This document shows, piece after piece, positions 44,689 through 57,505 of a stretch of DNA of 64,000 nucleotides. This stretch comes from Ramlibacter aurantiacus. Lineage in GTDB: Bacteria > Pseudomonadota > Gammaproteobacteria > Burkholderiales > Burkholderiaceae_C. Both the position numbers and the translations under genes were made by a program. The notes below the pieces were generated by a model. That model was not told where the DNA came from. It did not search any database and saw only the letters and a list, made by a program, of their open reading frames with translations. The stretch is from the NCBI RefSeq assembly GCF_016722895.1, contig NZ_JAEQNA010000001.1, positions 806,001 through 870,000 on the forward strand, given 5' to 3'. Within the stretch, counting starts at the first letter, position 1; every line of letters starts with the position of its first letter.

Positions 44689-46301
44689 GGTCCCGGCCGA
44701 GTCCGGCCGCGTCCTTTGCTGGTTTGCCGGCGTGGGCAGCGTCCACGCTTGCCGCAAGAGCCAGGACGGGCGCCGCGCCCGCCGCAGCTGCGGTGCCGCC
44801 CGGCCCCCCGGCGGCCGATGGCACCCCGCGCAGGAACATCGAGCGCCGCTGGCGCAGGACCTCGTCGTAAAGGTCCGCCAGACCGTGCTGCTCGCCCGGC
44901 GGCAGGCTTGCCAGACCCCGCCTCGCCGAGGCCGTCGAGCAGGCGCTCCACGACGACCTGGTGATGGGCGGGTGCCAGCCGGGTGGACAGGTTCTGCAGG
45001 CGTTCGCACAGGCTGCGGCCGGTCAGGTGCGCCAGCAGCATGGAATCGGCGAACGACTGCAGCCGCTGGGCGAACTGAACGTGATCGGCCGAGCACAGCG
45101 GAGCCAGAGGATCGAGGGCGGCCGCGTGGGCGTCGAGGAACCGGATCACGGCTCCATCACGCAGGTCGACGTCCGGAGGCAGGCAATCCCTGGTATCGAT
45201 CCCGTGCAGCGCCAGCGCCTGCGGGACGCACCGGGCGATCCGGATGGCGTCAAGTTCATCGGGGAAGTGGGTGCGCCGACGCTCGTAGAGGGTCCGCAGT
45301 ACGCCAGCCCGGTGCTCCTGCGCCATCGCGTCCAAGGACCCGAGCAGCAGGGCGGTGACTGACGCTGGGGTGGAATCTTTCGAATGGAGCACCCGCTGCA
45401 AGGCATGGCCCAACAGCGCATCCGAGCACGGCCACTTCTCCTTGTCCACGCCCTCGCCGGTGGCGAGATCCTGGTTGTTGGCAAGGCCGGTCACGTACGC
45501 GCGCATGAAGGAGCGGCATGCGTCGAGGAGCGCGAGCCGCCCGCCCCCCTTGCCATCCCGGCCCTGCTCCAGCCACAACATGAGCTTGTGGGGATCGAAT
45601 TCGGCATCGGCCTGCCCCAGCCCGTGGGCCAGGAGTTCAAGGGCATCGCATCGCGAGACGCCAGGCAGTTGATCGCAGTACCTGCCTGCATCGGCATCGG
45701 GCTTCAGGCTCTTGGAAACCGCAGCGATGAGGGCGACTTGCATCCTGGAGCGCAGCCCTGTGTCGAGGCTTCCGAATGCGCCGAAGCCGCTCTTCAGCAT
45801 CGATGCCCGCAGGTCCTCGGCCGCTCCCGGATCGCGTACCTGCTCGGCCCGAAAGACCTCCTGCAAGATGAGGCGCGTCAAACGGATGGATTCACTAGGC
45901 CGAACCGCTCCGCCGCCGCACTTGCGGACCAGGTGCTCCATCATCGATGGAAACAGTCCGGTCACGTTCACGCGGAGCCTGGCTAGCCGGCCCAGCAACT
46001 GGCAGGCCTCCGGATGCAGCGTGGTGCCACCGAGCTTCTGCGCCAACGCCCACGCGGTATCCAGCGTCCACCGCATCTGGTCGGCCGCCGGCTGCGAAGC
46101 TGCTTTGGCATCCCCGCGAGCCTGACCCGACTGCGGGGGCAGCACGGCAACGCGCCGCACAGGAAGGGGCGGCGCCATGGGCGCTTGCTGATCGTCGCTG
46201 CTGATCCGGTCGGGGGCGCCAGGCATTTCGCGCTCCTTCGCGGAATTGTTGAAGACGGGAGCAAGGCGGCTTGAGGCTGAGGATGCGCTGAAAGGGAACA
46301 T
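44678..46301 (-). pseudogene. Large unknown helical protein gene with an apparent +1 frameshift near its 3' end
   Basis: No family recognised. The frame runs from an ATG at 46301 (or GTG at 46349) and is coherent to residue ~460 (VVVERLLDGLGEAG). After that it turns into low-quality Arg/Gly-rich sequence that overlaps far into the opposite gene. If one base is removed from the run of four C at 44916-44919, the protein instead continues LASLPPGEQHGLADLYDEVL, RQRRSMFLRG and ends at a TGA (44678-44680) next to the opposite gene. This is either a real frameshift, a sequencing error, or less likely a programmed shift. The product is soluble, with repeated helices and a Ser-rich disordered N-terminus (MFPFSASSASSRLAPVF). 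It resembles the 46436-47953 gene in style and shares its upstream element, but I cannot align the two. Confidence 0.65.
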
Positions 46302-46373
46302 GAACGATGTCGAGTGAGGGCCCGGGGCCCGTAGGTTGAGTCCATCCACTGGGCTGATGGGCTGGCGGGGCGG

Positions 46374-46415
46374 ATGCTAGGCAGCGCGCCAGGGCGGAGG
46401 TGACGCCTGTCTGAC
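46374..46415 (-). promoter_or_regulatory. Shared upstream element GTCAG-N6-GTCAC-N19-CTAGCAT (copy 1)
   Basis: Read on the minus strand, GTCAG and GTCAC are spaced 11 bases apart (one helical turn) and CTAGCAT follows after 19 bases. The identical words at identical spacing occur before the next unknown gene (47962-48003). An 11-base direct repeat upstream of a TAGCAT -10-like box looks like an activator site for an OmpR/PhoB-type regulator, but the factor is unknown. Confidence 0.5.
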
Positions 46416-46435
46416 GAATGCTGCCGAAGCTGCGA

Positions 46436-47953
46436 TCAACCCTTGGTCGGCCCGGGCGACGAGTCCCCTGCGACCTTTCCGTCCGGACGCGGCGGCATCA
46501 CCGAGTGCGCGGCGGGGGAACCCGGGGCGGGCGACGCTGGAATGGGCTGGCCCATGAGGTAACCGCGCCCCTCTTCCCAGCAGGTATCGGCGATCTTACG
46601 GATGCTCGAACAGAACTGAGGGGCATGCGCGTGCATGCGGTCGATCCGTTCGAGGCCGGGCGGAAGGACGCGGTGCTTGATCAGGTAGAGCCGCAGATGG
46701 CCGCGCAGGCGGTTCGCACGGGCCTCCCCGTCGCTCAACGGGAATATTCCTCGAGTAGGGTCGGCTCCGACTCGATGCGCAAAGCTGAAATGGCTGCGTT
46801 GGGTCGGGTTCTCCAACAGCCTCGAACCTTCGAAGCATTCGAGGCTGCGTGTGCGCTCTGCCCCATGGACACCGAGGGCCAGGGGGATGGCTTCGCGCAG
46901 CCGAGCCAGGCCCAGCGCGGGCGGGGCGTCGCTCGCGCTCACCTCGGTGGCCAGCTCCAGCAGCTGCCGATGCCCTTCACCAGCCGGCACGGCCTCCAGC
47001 ACGCCGAGGAGCGCTGCCGGCAACAGCTCCTGCGGCCAGTGGCCCGAGGGGAGCACCTGCCCCAGCGTGTCGCTCAGGAGCCGAACCCGCCGGTCGCTGA
47101 AAGCCAGCCGGGACAGGTACTCGCCCGACCAGACCCCGCGCACGAATGCACGGTGCAAGTCCAGGCGGACCAGCGGATCGCGGAATGACTCGCCCAGCCG
47201 GTCGAGCAGCGGCTCCAGCCGCACCAGGTCTTGCGAGCGGTCCAGCGCAAGTGCCATGCCGAGCTGGTGGATGCGTGTGGCGTCGCTCAGGCGATCGTCT
47301 TGCTGACTCAGGCGGTGACGCCACTCGGAAGTCACGAATCGCGCCACACTGACCTCTCGATCCGCCATGGCACTCAGGGCCGACAGCGCAACCACACGCA
47401 TGAAACCCGAGGCTTGCTCATGGCCCGGGCGATCTGGACGGACGACGCGGTCCAGCAGGATCTCGCGACAGACCTCCAGAAGGCGGGACGAGAACTGGAG
47501 GTTCGCGACGGTCATCACCACATGGAGCACGTGGGAGGCGACTTGGAGGGCATAGCCGCGCGGTGCCAGGCCGTCCATGGCCAGATAGCGGCCGCAAGAG
47601 TCTTCGAGCGCAGCCAGCAGGGAAGGCAGGACCGCGCGCAGATCGGCGGCGCGAAGGTGCTTGCGCAGCAGGCGATCCACCCGGGGGAACTGGACAGGGC
47701 CGGCCGCTGCGGGCGCGGTCGCGGGGAACAATTGCGCCAGGACATCCCGGAGGTTGGGAGGCAGCGCCGGCCCTGCATGCCCCGGCGCCTGCACACGGGA
47801 GAACACCAGCCGTGTTCGCGCGGGCATCGTGACGGTCTGCTGGCCGGGCCTCAGCGGCATGGCGGGCGTTCTGCCGGCCGCGCTTGACCCGGGCCGCGAA
47901 GACGGCGTGGAGGTGGGCGCGGGACGGAAGCTGGAGGCGGAATCGGTTTGCAT
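46436..47953 (-). CDS. Large unknown helical protein
   Basis: This is a 505-aa product of unrecognised family. The first ~45 residues are Ser/Pro/Thr-rich and probably disordered (MQTDSASSFRPAPTSTPSSR). The body is built of short helices (LPSLLAALEDSCGRYLAMDG, LQFSSRLLEVCREILLDRVV, ALSALSAMADREVSVARFV) that suggest a helical-repeat fold. The end is Pro-rich. There is no signal peptide, membrane segment or enzymatic motif. The upstream element lies only eight bases before the ATG at 47953, so the true start may be a later ATG (47860 or 47827) or the transcript may be leaderless. A type III effector or a regulator are both conceivable; nothing in the window decides. Confidence 0.65.
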   Translation of the reverse strand: MQTDSASSFRPAPTSTPSSRPGSSAAGRTPAMPLRPGQQTVTMPARTRLVFSRVQAPGHAGPALPPNLRDVLAQLFPATAPAAAGPVQFPRVDRLLRKHLRAADLRAVLPSLLAALEDSCGRYLAMDGLAPRGYALQVASHVLHVVMTVANLQFSSRLLEVCREILLDRVVRPDRPGHEQASGFMRVVALSALSAMADREVSVARFVTSEWRHRLSQQDDRLSDATRIHQLGMALALDRSQDLVRLEPLLDRLGESFRDPLVRLDLHRAFVRGVWSGEYLSRLAFSDRRVRLLSDTLGQVLPSGHWPQELLPAALLGVLEAVPAGEGHRQLLELATEVSASDAPPALGLARLREAIPLALGVHGAERTRSLECFEGSRLLENPTQRSHFSFAHRVGADPTRGIFPLSDGEARANRLRGHLRLYLIKHRVLPPGLERIDRMHAHAPQFCSSIRKIADTCWEEGRGYLMGQPIPASPAPGSPAAHSVMPPRPDGKVAGDSSPGPTKG

Positions 47954-47961
47954 GGGCGCGC

Positions 47962-48003
47962 ATGCTAGATGGGCTTGGTCCAGCGGAGTGACATTCCGCT
48001 GAC
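47962..48003 (-). promoter_or_regulatory. Shared upstream element GTCAG-N6-GTCAC-N19-CTAGCAT (copy 2)
   Basis: This copy has the same two boxes 11 bases apart and CTAGCAT after exactly 19 bases, as at 46374-46415. It also contains a perfect 7-bp inverted repeat (CAGCGGA at 47981-47987, TCCGCTG at 47995-48001) across the second box, which copy 1 lacks. Confidence 0.5.
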
Positions 48004-48033
48004 CAGCTCATCCATTGCGCACGCGACCAAGAG

Positions 48034-48057
48034 AAAAGCCGCCCTCAGGCGGCTTTT
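48034..48057. terminator. Bidirectional rho-independent terminator
   Basis: AAAAGCCGCC and GGCGGCTTTT form a perfect 10-bp stem around CTCA. A-runs and T-runs on either side let it work in both directions. It lies 17 bases beyond the stop of the minus-strand lipoprotein gene (48075-48371), so it most likely terminates that transcript. Confidence 0.9.
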
Positions 48058-48074
48058 CATGGAGGTCCGTTCGA

Positions 48075-48371
48075 TCAACGGGCCGGGGCGGGCGCCGGGG
48101 TGGCCGCCGGGGCCGGGGTAGCCGCCGGGGCCGGGGTAGCCGGAGCGGTGGTGGACGGCATGGCGGACGGCGCGCTGGACGCGTCGCCGCTGGCCGGGGC
48201 GGCGGGAGCAGCCGCCGGCGGCTCGGCCGGCGCGGGTGCCGGCATCGGTGCAGGGGCGGGAACCGGCGTGCTGGCGGCGGGGGCCGGCGCCGGGGCCGGG
48301 GTCTCGTTGCGGCCGCAGGCGGACAAGGCGACGGCGGCGAACAGGCCGGCCAGGACGAGCGATTTCTTCAT
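48075..48371 (-). CDS. Small Pro-Ala-rich lipoprotein, function unknown
   Basis: The 98-aa product starts MKKSLVLAGLFAAVALSACG, a clear lipoprotein signal with lipobox LSAC-G. The rest is almost only Pro, Ala, Thr and Ser (PAPAPMPAPAPAEPPAAAPA; ATPAPAATPAPAPAR) with no folded domain. Such proteins may span or anchor in the periplasm. The ATG at 48371 has AAAGGAAA upstream, and a strong terminator follows. No function can be assigned. Confidence 0.75.
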   Translation of the reverse strand: MKKSLVLAGLFAAVALSACGRNETPAPAPAPAASTPVPAPAPMPAPAPAEPPAAAPAAPASGDASSAPSAMPSTTAPATPAPAATPAPAATPAPAPAR

Positions 48372-48543
48372 GTCGGGATTTCCTTTTGGATCGGATGCTT
48401 CCGGAGTTGGCCGCCTGCGATGCAGGTCGTCCGCACGGGCGAGGTCACCAGGGTCACCTGCCCGCGCGACGACGATTATAGAAACCGCACCGTGACCGAA
48501 AGCCCGCTCGTGTCGGCGTCTCGCCACGCCGGCACAGCCGGCT

Positions 48544-49053
48544 TCACAACCCGAGCGTGGTCGCCGCGAACGCACTGGTCGACTGGCGAAGCCACTCCTG
48601 CAGCCGCTCGTGCAGCAGATGCCGCGGCCCCGCCCCATGGCTGGCCACTCCCCTGCCGCGCGACCGGTCGTGCCGCTCCAGCATCCAGTGCCCGCTCCAG
48701 ATGGCACTGGGGAATTCGCTGCCGTCGGCCTGGCGGCAGGCCCGTGCCTCGATCCGGTCGGCCCAGGTGCGGCGCCAGCTCACGAAACGGGGATGTTCGC
48801 GCGGCACCCGGTCCCAGCTCTGCGCGAGCAGGGTGATCCGCCCGCCTCGGCGGGCCCAGCACTGGAGCGACTGGGCGACGCTGCGCTCGTTCAGCGGCCA
48901 GTCGCCGAAGTCCGGGTCGCACAGGATCAACTCATGCCAGCCTTGTTCGGCCGCCTGCGCGAGGGCCTCGCGCACCAGTTGCTGGAATCTCAGCCGACCG
49001 TCGAAGCGCTCTTCGGGCAGCGCCGGCCATCCCGGCTGCGGGGTTTGCGTCAC
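48544..49053 (-). CDS. Hypothetical protein coupled to RoxA
   Basis: The 169-aa product starts at a GTG (49053) that overlaps the roxA stop (GTGA), so it is translationally coupled to roxA. It shows an alpha/beta pattern: QGWHELILCDPDFGDWPLNE, then SLQCWARRGGRITLLAQSWD, WADRIEARACRQADGSEFPS and GHWMLERHDRSRGRGVA. It recalls the phospholipase D-like fold but lacks an HKD motif. There is no signal peptide. The function is unknown; co-expression with the ribosomal oxygenase is the only clue. Confidence 0.75.
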   Translation of the reverse strand: MTQTPQPGWPALPEERFDGRLRFQQLVREALAQAAEQGWHELILCDPDFGDWPLNERSVAQSLQCWARRGGRITLLAQSWDRVPREHPRFVSWRRTWADRIEARACRQADGSEFPSAIWSGHWMLERHDRSRGRGVASHGAGPRHLLHERLQEWLRQSTSAFAATTLGL

Positions 49054-50180
49054 GGCCGCGGCCCCTCCTGCAGCCAGCCGGCTTCGCACCATGAGGCGAG
49101 CAGCTCGCGGGCCGCCTCGCTCGCGGCGCCGAGTTCGGGTTCGCCGAGCTGGCGCTGGTCGGCCAGGCGCCGCATCAGCGTCGCGTCGCGCCCGGCAGCG
49201 CGCCAGCTTTCGCCATTGATGAAGATGTGGCGCTCGTCGTAGAGCATGCGCGTGCGCGGGTCCAGGTGCACACCGCGCAGTCGCCTCGGCGCCGGTTGCG
49301 GATCGAACCAGACGTGCGGCTTGGGCTCGCTCAGGTACTCGCCCAGGGCCCGCCCGATCGCACGCGGATCGCGCAAGGCCGAAGCGACCGCCTGTTCGGC
49401 GAAGCGCAGCATCCCGGCCGGGATGGCACCGGGTGCGTCGGTGGCCGGCTGGCGCGCGTCCTGGTACAAGGCCTCGCCCGCCGCGTCGGCCGCGTCCTCG
49501 GCCAGGCGCTGCAACAACTCGCGCGCCAGTTCGCCGCGCGCCGGCGAACGAAAACCGATCGAGTAGGTCTGGCACTCGCCTTCGGCGACGCCATCGTGCG
49601 CGTATCGCGGCGGCAGGTAGAGCATGTCACCCGGCTCGAGCAGCCACTCCTGCTCGGGCTCGAAGTGGGCCAGGACCTTGAGCGGGGCATCCTCCTGCAG
49701 GCTCAGGTCCGATTGGCGGCCGATCCGCCAGCGCCGGCGACCCTGCGCCTGCAACAGGAACACGTCGTAGCTGTCGAAGTGCGGCCCGACCCCACCACCA
49801 TCGGTTGCGAAAGAAATCATGAGGTCGTCCATCCGCGCCTCGGGCACGAAGCGAAAGGACTGCAGCAACGCGTGTGCCGCGCGGTCATGCAGGTCCATCC
49901 CCTGCAACAGCAGCGTCCAGCCGGGCCGTTGCCGCGCCGGCAAGGCACGCCGGGACAAGGGCCCCCGCCGCAGTCGCCAGGTGTCGTCACGCTCGCGCAC
50001 GACAAGCCGTGATTCGACGTCCTCGTTCGCGGCGAGCGCGAACAGCTGCGTCGGCTGGTGCAGCGCCTTCATGCCGGCGATGGCGCCACGCACCAGCAGC
50101 GGCTTGCGTTGCCAGTGACGCTTCATGAATTGCCGGGGCGAGAGTCCGCCGAGCAGGGCGAGCGGTTGGTCGATGTGCAT
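49050..50180 (-). CDS. roxA: JmjC/cupin-type ribosomal protein oxygenase (RoxA/YcfD-like)
   Basis: RoxA (YcfD) is an Fe(II)/2-oxoglutarate enzyme that hydroxylates an Arg of ribosomal protein L16. The 376-aa product has the metal site GVGPHFDSYDVFLLQAQGRR (His-x-Asp) and the distal His in YLPPRYAHDGVAEG, preceded by GGLSPRQFMKRHWQRKPLL, typical of the family. Length and C-terminal winged-helix-like region match. Divergent slyD lies just upstream. The substrate is assumed from family. Confidence 0.87.
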   Translation of the reverse strand: MHIDQPLALLGGLSPRQFMKRHWQRKPLLVRGAIAGMKALHQPTQLFALAANEDVESRLVVRERDDTWRLRRGPLSRRALPARQRPGWTLLLQGMDLHDRAAHALLQSFRFVPEARMDDLMISFATDGGGVGPHFDSYDVFLLQAQGRRRWRIGRQSDLSLQEDAPLKVLAHFEPEQEWLLEPGDMLYLPPRYAHDGVAEGECQTYSIGFRSPARGELARELLQRLAEDAADAAGEALYQDARQPATDAPGAIPAGMLRFAEQAVASALRDPRAIGRALGEYLSEPKPHVWFDPQPAPRRLRGVHLDPRTRMLYDERHIFINGESWRAAGRDATLMRRLADQRQLGEPELGAASEAARELLASWCEAGWLQEGPRP

Positions 50181-50212
50181 GGATGAGGATTCGGCTGCGA
50201 GAATTGTCGGCC

Positions 50213-50731
50213 ATGGAAATCACCCAACAATGCGTGGTCGCACTGACCTGGACCTTGAAAGACACGCTCGGCGAGGTGCTCGACGAGCTCGATCAGCCAG
50301 TCGAATTCCTGGTCGGCGGGGGCGACCTGCTGGCCAAGATCGAGGAGGCCCTGCAGGGGCACGAGCCGGGCGAGCAGGTGGACCTCCACCTGGAGCCCGA
50401 AGACGCGTTCGGCGACTACGACGAGTCCCGCGTGTTCCTGGAGCCGCGCGACCTGTTCCCCGCCGAAGTGGACGAGGGCATGACCTTCGAGGGCCTGCCC
50501 GCCGGCTGCAGCCCGGACGCACCGCGCGACATGCTCTACACCGTGACCGAGGTCTATCCCGAGCACGTGGTGCTCGATGGCAACCACCCGCTGGCGGGCA
50601 TCGCGCTGCGGCTGCACCTGAAGGTGGAGTCCGTGCGCGAGGCCACCGAGGAAGAGATCGGACGCGGTTCGGCCGGCGCCGGCTTCTTCCGGGTCCAGCC
50701 GCAGGCGCCCGGCAGCAATACCCTGCACTGA
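50213..50731 (+). CDS. slyD: SlyD-like FKBP-type peptidyl-prolyl isomerase
   Basis: The 172-aa product has the SlyD layout, with an FKBP domain split by an insert-in-flap chaperone domain: FLVGGGDLLAKIEEALQGHE, PGEQVDLHLEPEDAFGDYDE, then VVLDGNHPLAGIALRLHLKV. The His/Cys-rich metal-binding tail of E. coli SlyD is missing, so a nickel role is less likely. The start is the ATG at 50213 (MEITQQCVVAL). It is divergent from roxA, with a 32-base gap. Confidence 0.9.
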   Translation: MEITQQCVVALTWTLKDTLGEVLDELDQPVEFLVGGGDLLAKIEEALQGHEPGEQVDLHLEPEDAFGDYDESRVFLEPRDLFPAEVDEGMTFEGLPAGCSPDAPRDMLYTVTEVYPEHVVLDGNHPLAGIALRLHLKVESVREATEEEIGRGSAGAGFFRVQPQAPGSNTLH

Positions 50732-50753
50732 GGGCGCCGTCCGGGCCGGCCGG

Positions 50754-51254
50754 TCACATGCGGTAGATCACGCCGTTTTCGATGCGGACCCGATCGCCCA
50801 CGCGCAAGTCACCATACGAGGCGACCTCGAACATGCGCGTGCCGCCCTGGTCGGTGGCTACCGTCACCCGATAGCTCGGGCCGGTGGCGGGCGGTGGCGC
50901 GGCCTGGCCGGCACCGACCTGCGAGCCGATCGCCGCGCCGCCCAGGCCACCGAGCACCGTGGCGGCATCGCGGCCACTGCCACCGCCGATCTGGCGGCCG
51001 AGCAGCGCTCCCGCGCCGGCCCCGACGACGGCACCGAGGATGTTGGGGTTGCGCCCTGCCTGTGCGGCTCCGGGCTGCACGTATTCGATGTTGGTCACGC
51101 GCCCGAACATCATCCCCTGGGGGTTGGTGGCCACGGGCGAAGACACGGGATACGTGGCCGTGGGCTGGTTCAGAGGCACGCTGCCACAGGCGGCCAGCAG
51201 GGCGGCCGCCGTGACCATGGTGCCGATCTGGGCGACGCGGATCGATGTGCGCAT
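50754..51254 (-). CDS. Glycine-zipper outer-membrane lipoprotein (SlyB/Pcp-like)
   Basis: The 166-aa product has a lipoprotein signal (TAAALLAACGS) and a glycine-zipper segment (ILGAVVGAGAGALLGRQIGG, then AATVLGGLGGAAIGSQVGAG) as in the SlyB/Pcp 17-kDa antigen family, followed by a small C-terminal domain (YRVTVATDQGGTRMFEV) ending VRIENGVIYRM. It is probably anchored in the outer membrane and involved in envelope integrity. AGGAGATCCTC-type sequence upstream of the ATG gives a good ribosome-binding site. Confidence 0.88.
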   Translation of the reverse strand: MRTSIRVAQIGTMVTAAALLAACGSVPLNQPTATYPVSSPVATNPQGMMFGRVTNIEYVQPGAAQAGRNPNILGAVVGAGAGALLGRQIGGGSGRDAATVLGGLGGAAIGSQVGAGQAAPPPATGPSYRVTVATDQGGTRMFEVASYGDLRVGDRVRIENGVIYRM

Positions 51255-51397
51255 GAGGATCTCCTTTCAATCTGCGGCACGGCTGCACCTGCAGCCATGC
51301 GGTCGTTCGATTGAATGCCCGTCACGGTCCGGCTTCGGGCGGCGCATGCCGCTGCTTGCTGTAGGAGAAGGTCAGGCTCGCGCCGCCGACCAGGCGA

Positions 51398-51840
51398 TCA
51401 TCCCTTGCCGGTCGATCCGTACCCGCCCTCACCGCGCTGGCTGGCCGGGAACTCGGTCACCACGTTGAAGCAGGCCTGCACCACCGGCACGATGACCAGC
51501 TGGGCCAGGCGCTCCATGGGCTGCAGCGTGAAGGCCGTGTCACTGCGATTCCAGCAGCTCACCATGAGCTGCCCCTGGTAGTCGCTGTCGATCAGGCCGA
51601 CGAGGTTGCCCAGCACGATGCCGTGCTTGTGGCCCAGACCCGAGCGCGGCAGGATCAGGGCGGCGTAGCCCGGGTCCTTGAGCCACATGGCCATGCCGGT
51701 GGGCACCAGCTGCCAGGCGTTGGGCGCCAGCGTGAGGGGCTCATGCAGGCAGGCACGAAGGTCCAGGCCCGCGCTGCCGGGCGTGGCATAGGCTGGGAGT
51801 TGATCCACCAGGCGCGGATCGAGGATCTTGATGTCGACGT

Positions 51841-51844
<4 letters not shown>
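51398..51844 (-). CDS. dut: dUTP diphosphatase
   Basis: Dut removes dUTP and supplies dUMP for thymidylate. All five trimeric-dUTPase motifs are readable in the 148-aa product: [44 protein letters not shown] and [12 protein letters not shown]. Its start overlaps the coaBC stop (ATGA), the common coaBC-dut arrangement. Confidence 0.97.
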
Positions 51845-54831
<2,987 letters not shown>

Positions 54832-54880
54832 TGTTGCTGCGCATCACCCGCCCTGCGCGAGTGAAGGGGCGGACACCAGT

Positions 54881-54952
54881 GCCACCGCGGAACCGGCTTT
54901 GCCGGGCCGCTGGTGGCGCCCCCTTGGGGGAGGCGCCGAAGGCGCTTCGGGG
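54881..54952 (+). repeat. 72-bp dispersed intergenic repeat, copy 2
   Basis: This matches 30531-30602 (opposite orientation) with 5 differences in 72 bases, four of them clustered at the tip of a hairpin (between the two GGCGCC arms). It lies in the pyrG-kdsA gap (54832-54975), which contains no gene. The changes at the loop with conserved arms suggest that the folded structure matters. Confidence 0.9.
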
Positions 54953-54975
54953 GAGACTTTCTATGGAAAACTGAC

Positions 54976-55833
54976 ATGAAACTCTGCGGATTCGACGTCG
55001 GCCTCGACCGGCCCTTCTTCCTGATCGCCGGCCCCTGCGTGGTCGAGAGCGAGCAGCTGCAGATGGACGTGGCCGGCCAGCTCAAGGACATCACGGCCAG
55101 ACTGGGCATTCCCTTCATCTTCAAGAGCAGCTACGACAAGGCCAACCGCTCCTCGGGCACCAGCTTCCGCGGGCCCGGCATGTCGCGCGGCCTGGAGATC
55201 CTGGCCAAGGTGCGGCGCGAGCTGCAGGTGCCGGTGATCACCGACGTGCACACCGAAGCCGAAGTGTCCGAGGTGGCCGCGGTGGTCGACGTGCTGCAGA
55301 CGCCCGCCTTCCTGTGCCGGCAGACCGATTTCATCCGCGCGGTGGCGCAGTCGGGCAAGCCGGTGAACATCAAGAAGGGCCAGTTCCTCGCGCCGCACGA
55401 CATGAAGAACGTGATCGACAAGGCGCGGGCCGCCGCGCGCGAGAAGGGCCTGCCCGACGACGTCTTCATGGCCTGCGAACGCGGCGCGAGCTTCGGCTAC
55501 AACAACCTGGTCTCCGACATGCGGTCGCTGGCCATCATGCGGGAGACCGGCGCCCCGGTGGTGTTCGACGCCACGCACTCGGTGCAGCTCCCCGGGGGCC
55601 AGGGCACCAGCTCCGGCGGCCAGCGCGAGATGGTGCCGGTACTCGCACGCGCGGCGGTGGCGGTGGGCGTGGCCGGCCTGTTCATGGAAACCCATCCCGA
55701 TCCCGCCACGGCGCTGTCCGACGGGCCCAACGCCGTGCCGCTCAAGCACATGAAGGCCCTGCTGGAGACCTTGGTCGCGCTCGACCAGGTCACCAAGAAG
55801 AACGGCTTCCTCGAAACCCGCTTCGAGGCCTGA
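54976..55833 (+). CDS. kdsA: 3-deoxy-8-phosphooctulonate synthase KdsA
   Basis: KdsA makes KDO-8-phosphate for lipopolysaccharide. The 285-aa product has [20 protein letters not shown], the substrate loop [47 protein letters not shown], and [20 protein letters not shown] with later [18 protein letters not shown] start at the ATG at 54976 ([11 protein letters not shown]) fits the family. Confidence 0.97.
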   Translation: MKLCGFDVGLDRPFFLIAGPCVVESEQLQMDVAGQLKDITARLGIPFIFKSSYDKANRSSGTSFRGPGMSRGLEILAKVRRELQVPVITDVHTEAEVSEVAAVVDVLQTPAFLCRQTDFIRAVAQSGKPVNIKKGQFLAPHDMKNVIDKARAAAREKGLPDDVFMACERGASFGYNNLVSDMRSLAIMRETGAPVVFDATHSVQLPGGQGTSSGGQREMVPVLARAAVAVGVAGLFMETHPDPATALSDGPNAVPLKHMKALLETLVALDQVTKKNGFLETRFEA

Positions 55834-57153
<1,320 letters not shown>

Positions 57154-57219
57154 GCCGGAGGGCTCCGAGCCACAGGCATACCGTCAGAAGTCCCGGGGCC
57201 CCATCCATAATCGCCGCTC

Positions 57220-57495
57220 ATGAGCTCCCGCCTCGTCCCTGCCCTGCTCATCACGCTGCTGGCCGTGTTCCACGGCCAGTTGTGGTTCGGACGGGGCAGC
57301 GTCTCCGAGGTGGCCGAGATGCAGCGTCAGCTGCACGAGCAGAAGGAAGCCAACCGGCGCTCCCAGCTCGCCAACGAGCGGCTCGCCTCCGAGGTGCGCG
57401 ACCTGAAGGAAGGCCTGGAAATGGTCGAGGAAAAGGCGCGCATGGAGTTGGGCATGGTCAAGCCCAACGAGATCTACATCCAGGTCACCCCCTGA
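57220..57495 (+). CDS. ftsB: Cell division protein FtsB
   Basis: The 91-aa product has a short cytoplasmic start, one membrane helix (VPALLITLLAVFHGQLWFG), a coiled coil (AEMQRQLHEQKEANRRSQLA, then SEVRDLKEGLEMVEEKAR) and the terminal MELGMVKPNEIYIQV, as in FtsB of the FtsQLB divisome complex. Placement after eno is the usual one. It is followed closely by the ATPase gene. Confidence 0.93.
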   Translation: MSSRLVPALLITLLAVFHGQLWFGRGSVSEVAEMQRQLHEQKEANRRSQLANERLASEVRDLKEGLEMVEEKARMELGMVKPNEIYIQVTP

Positions 57496-57505
57496 AGCCT
57501 GGCCC

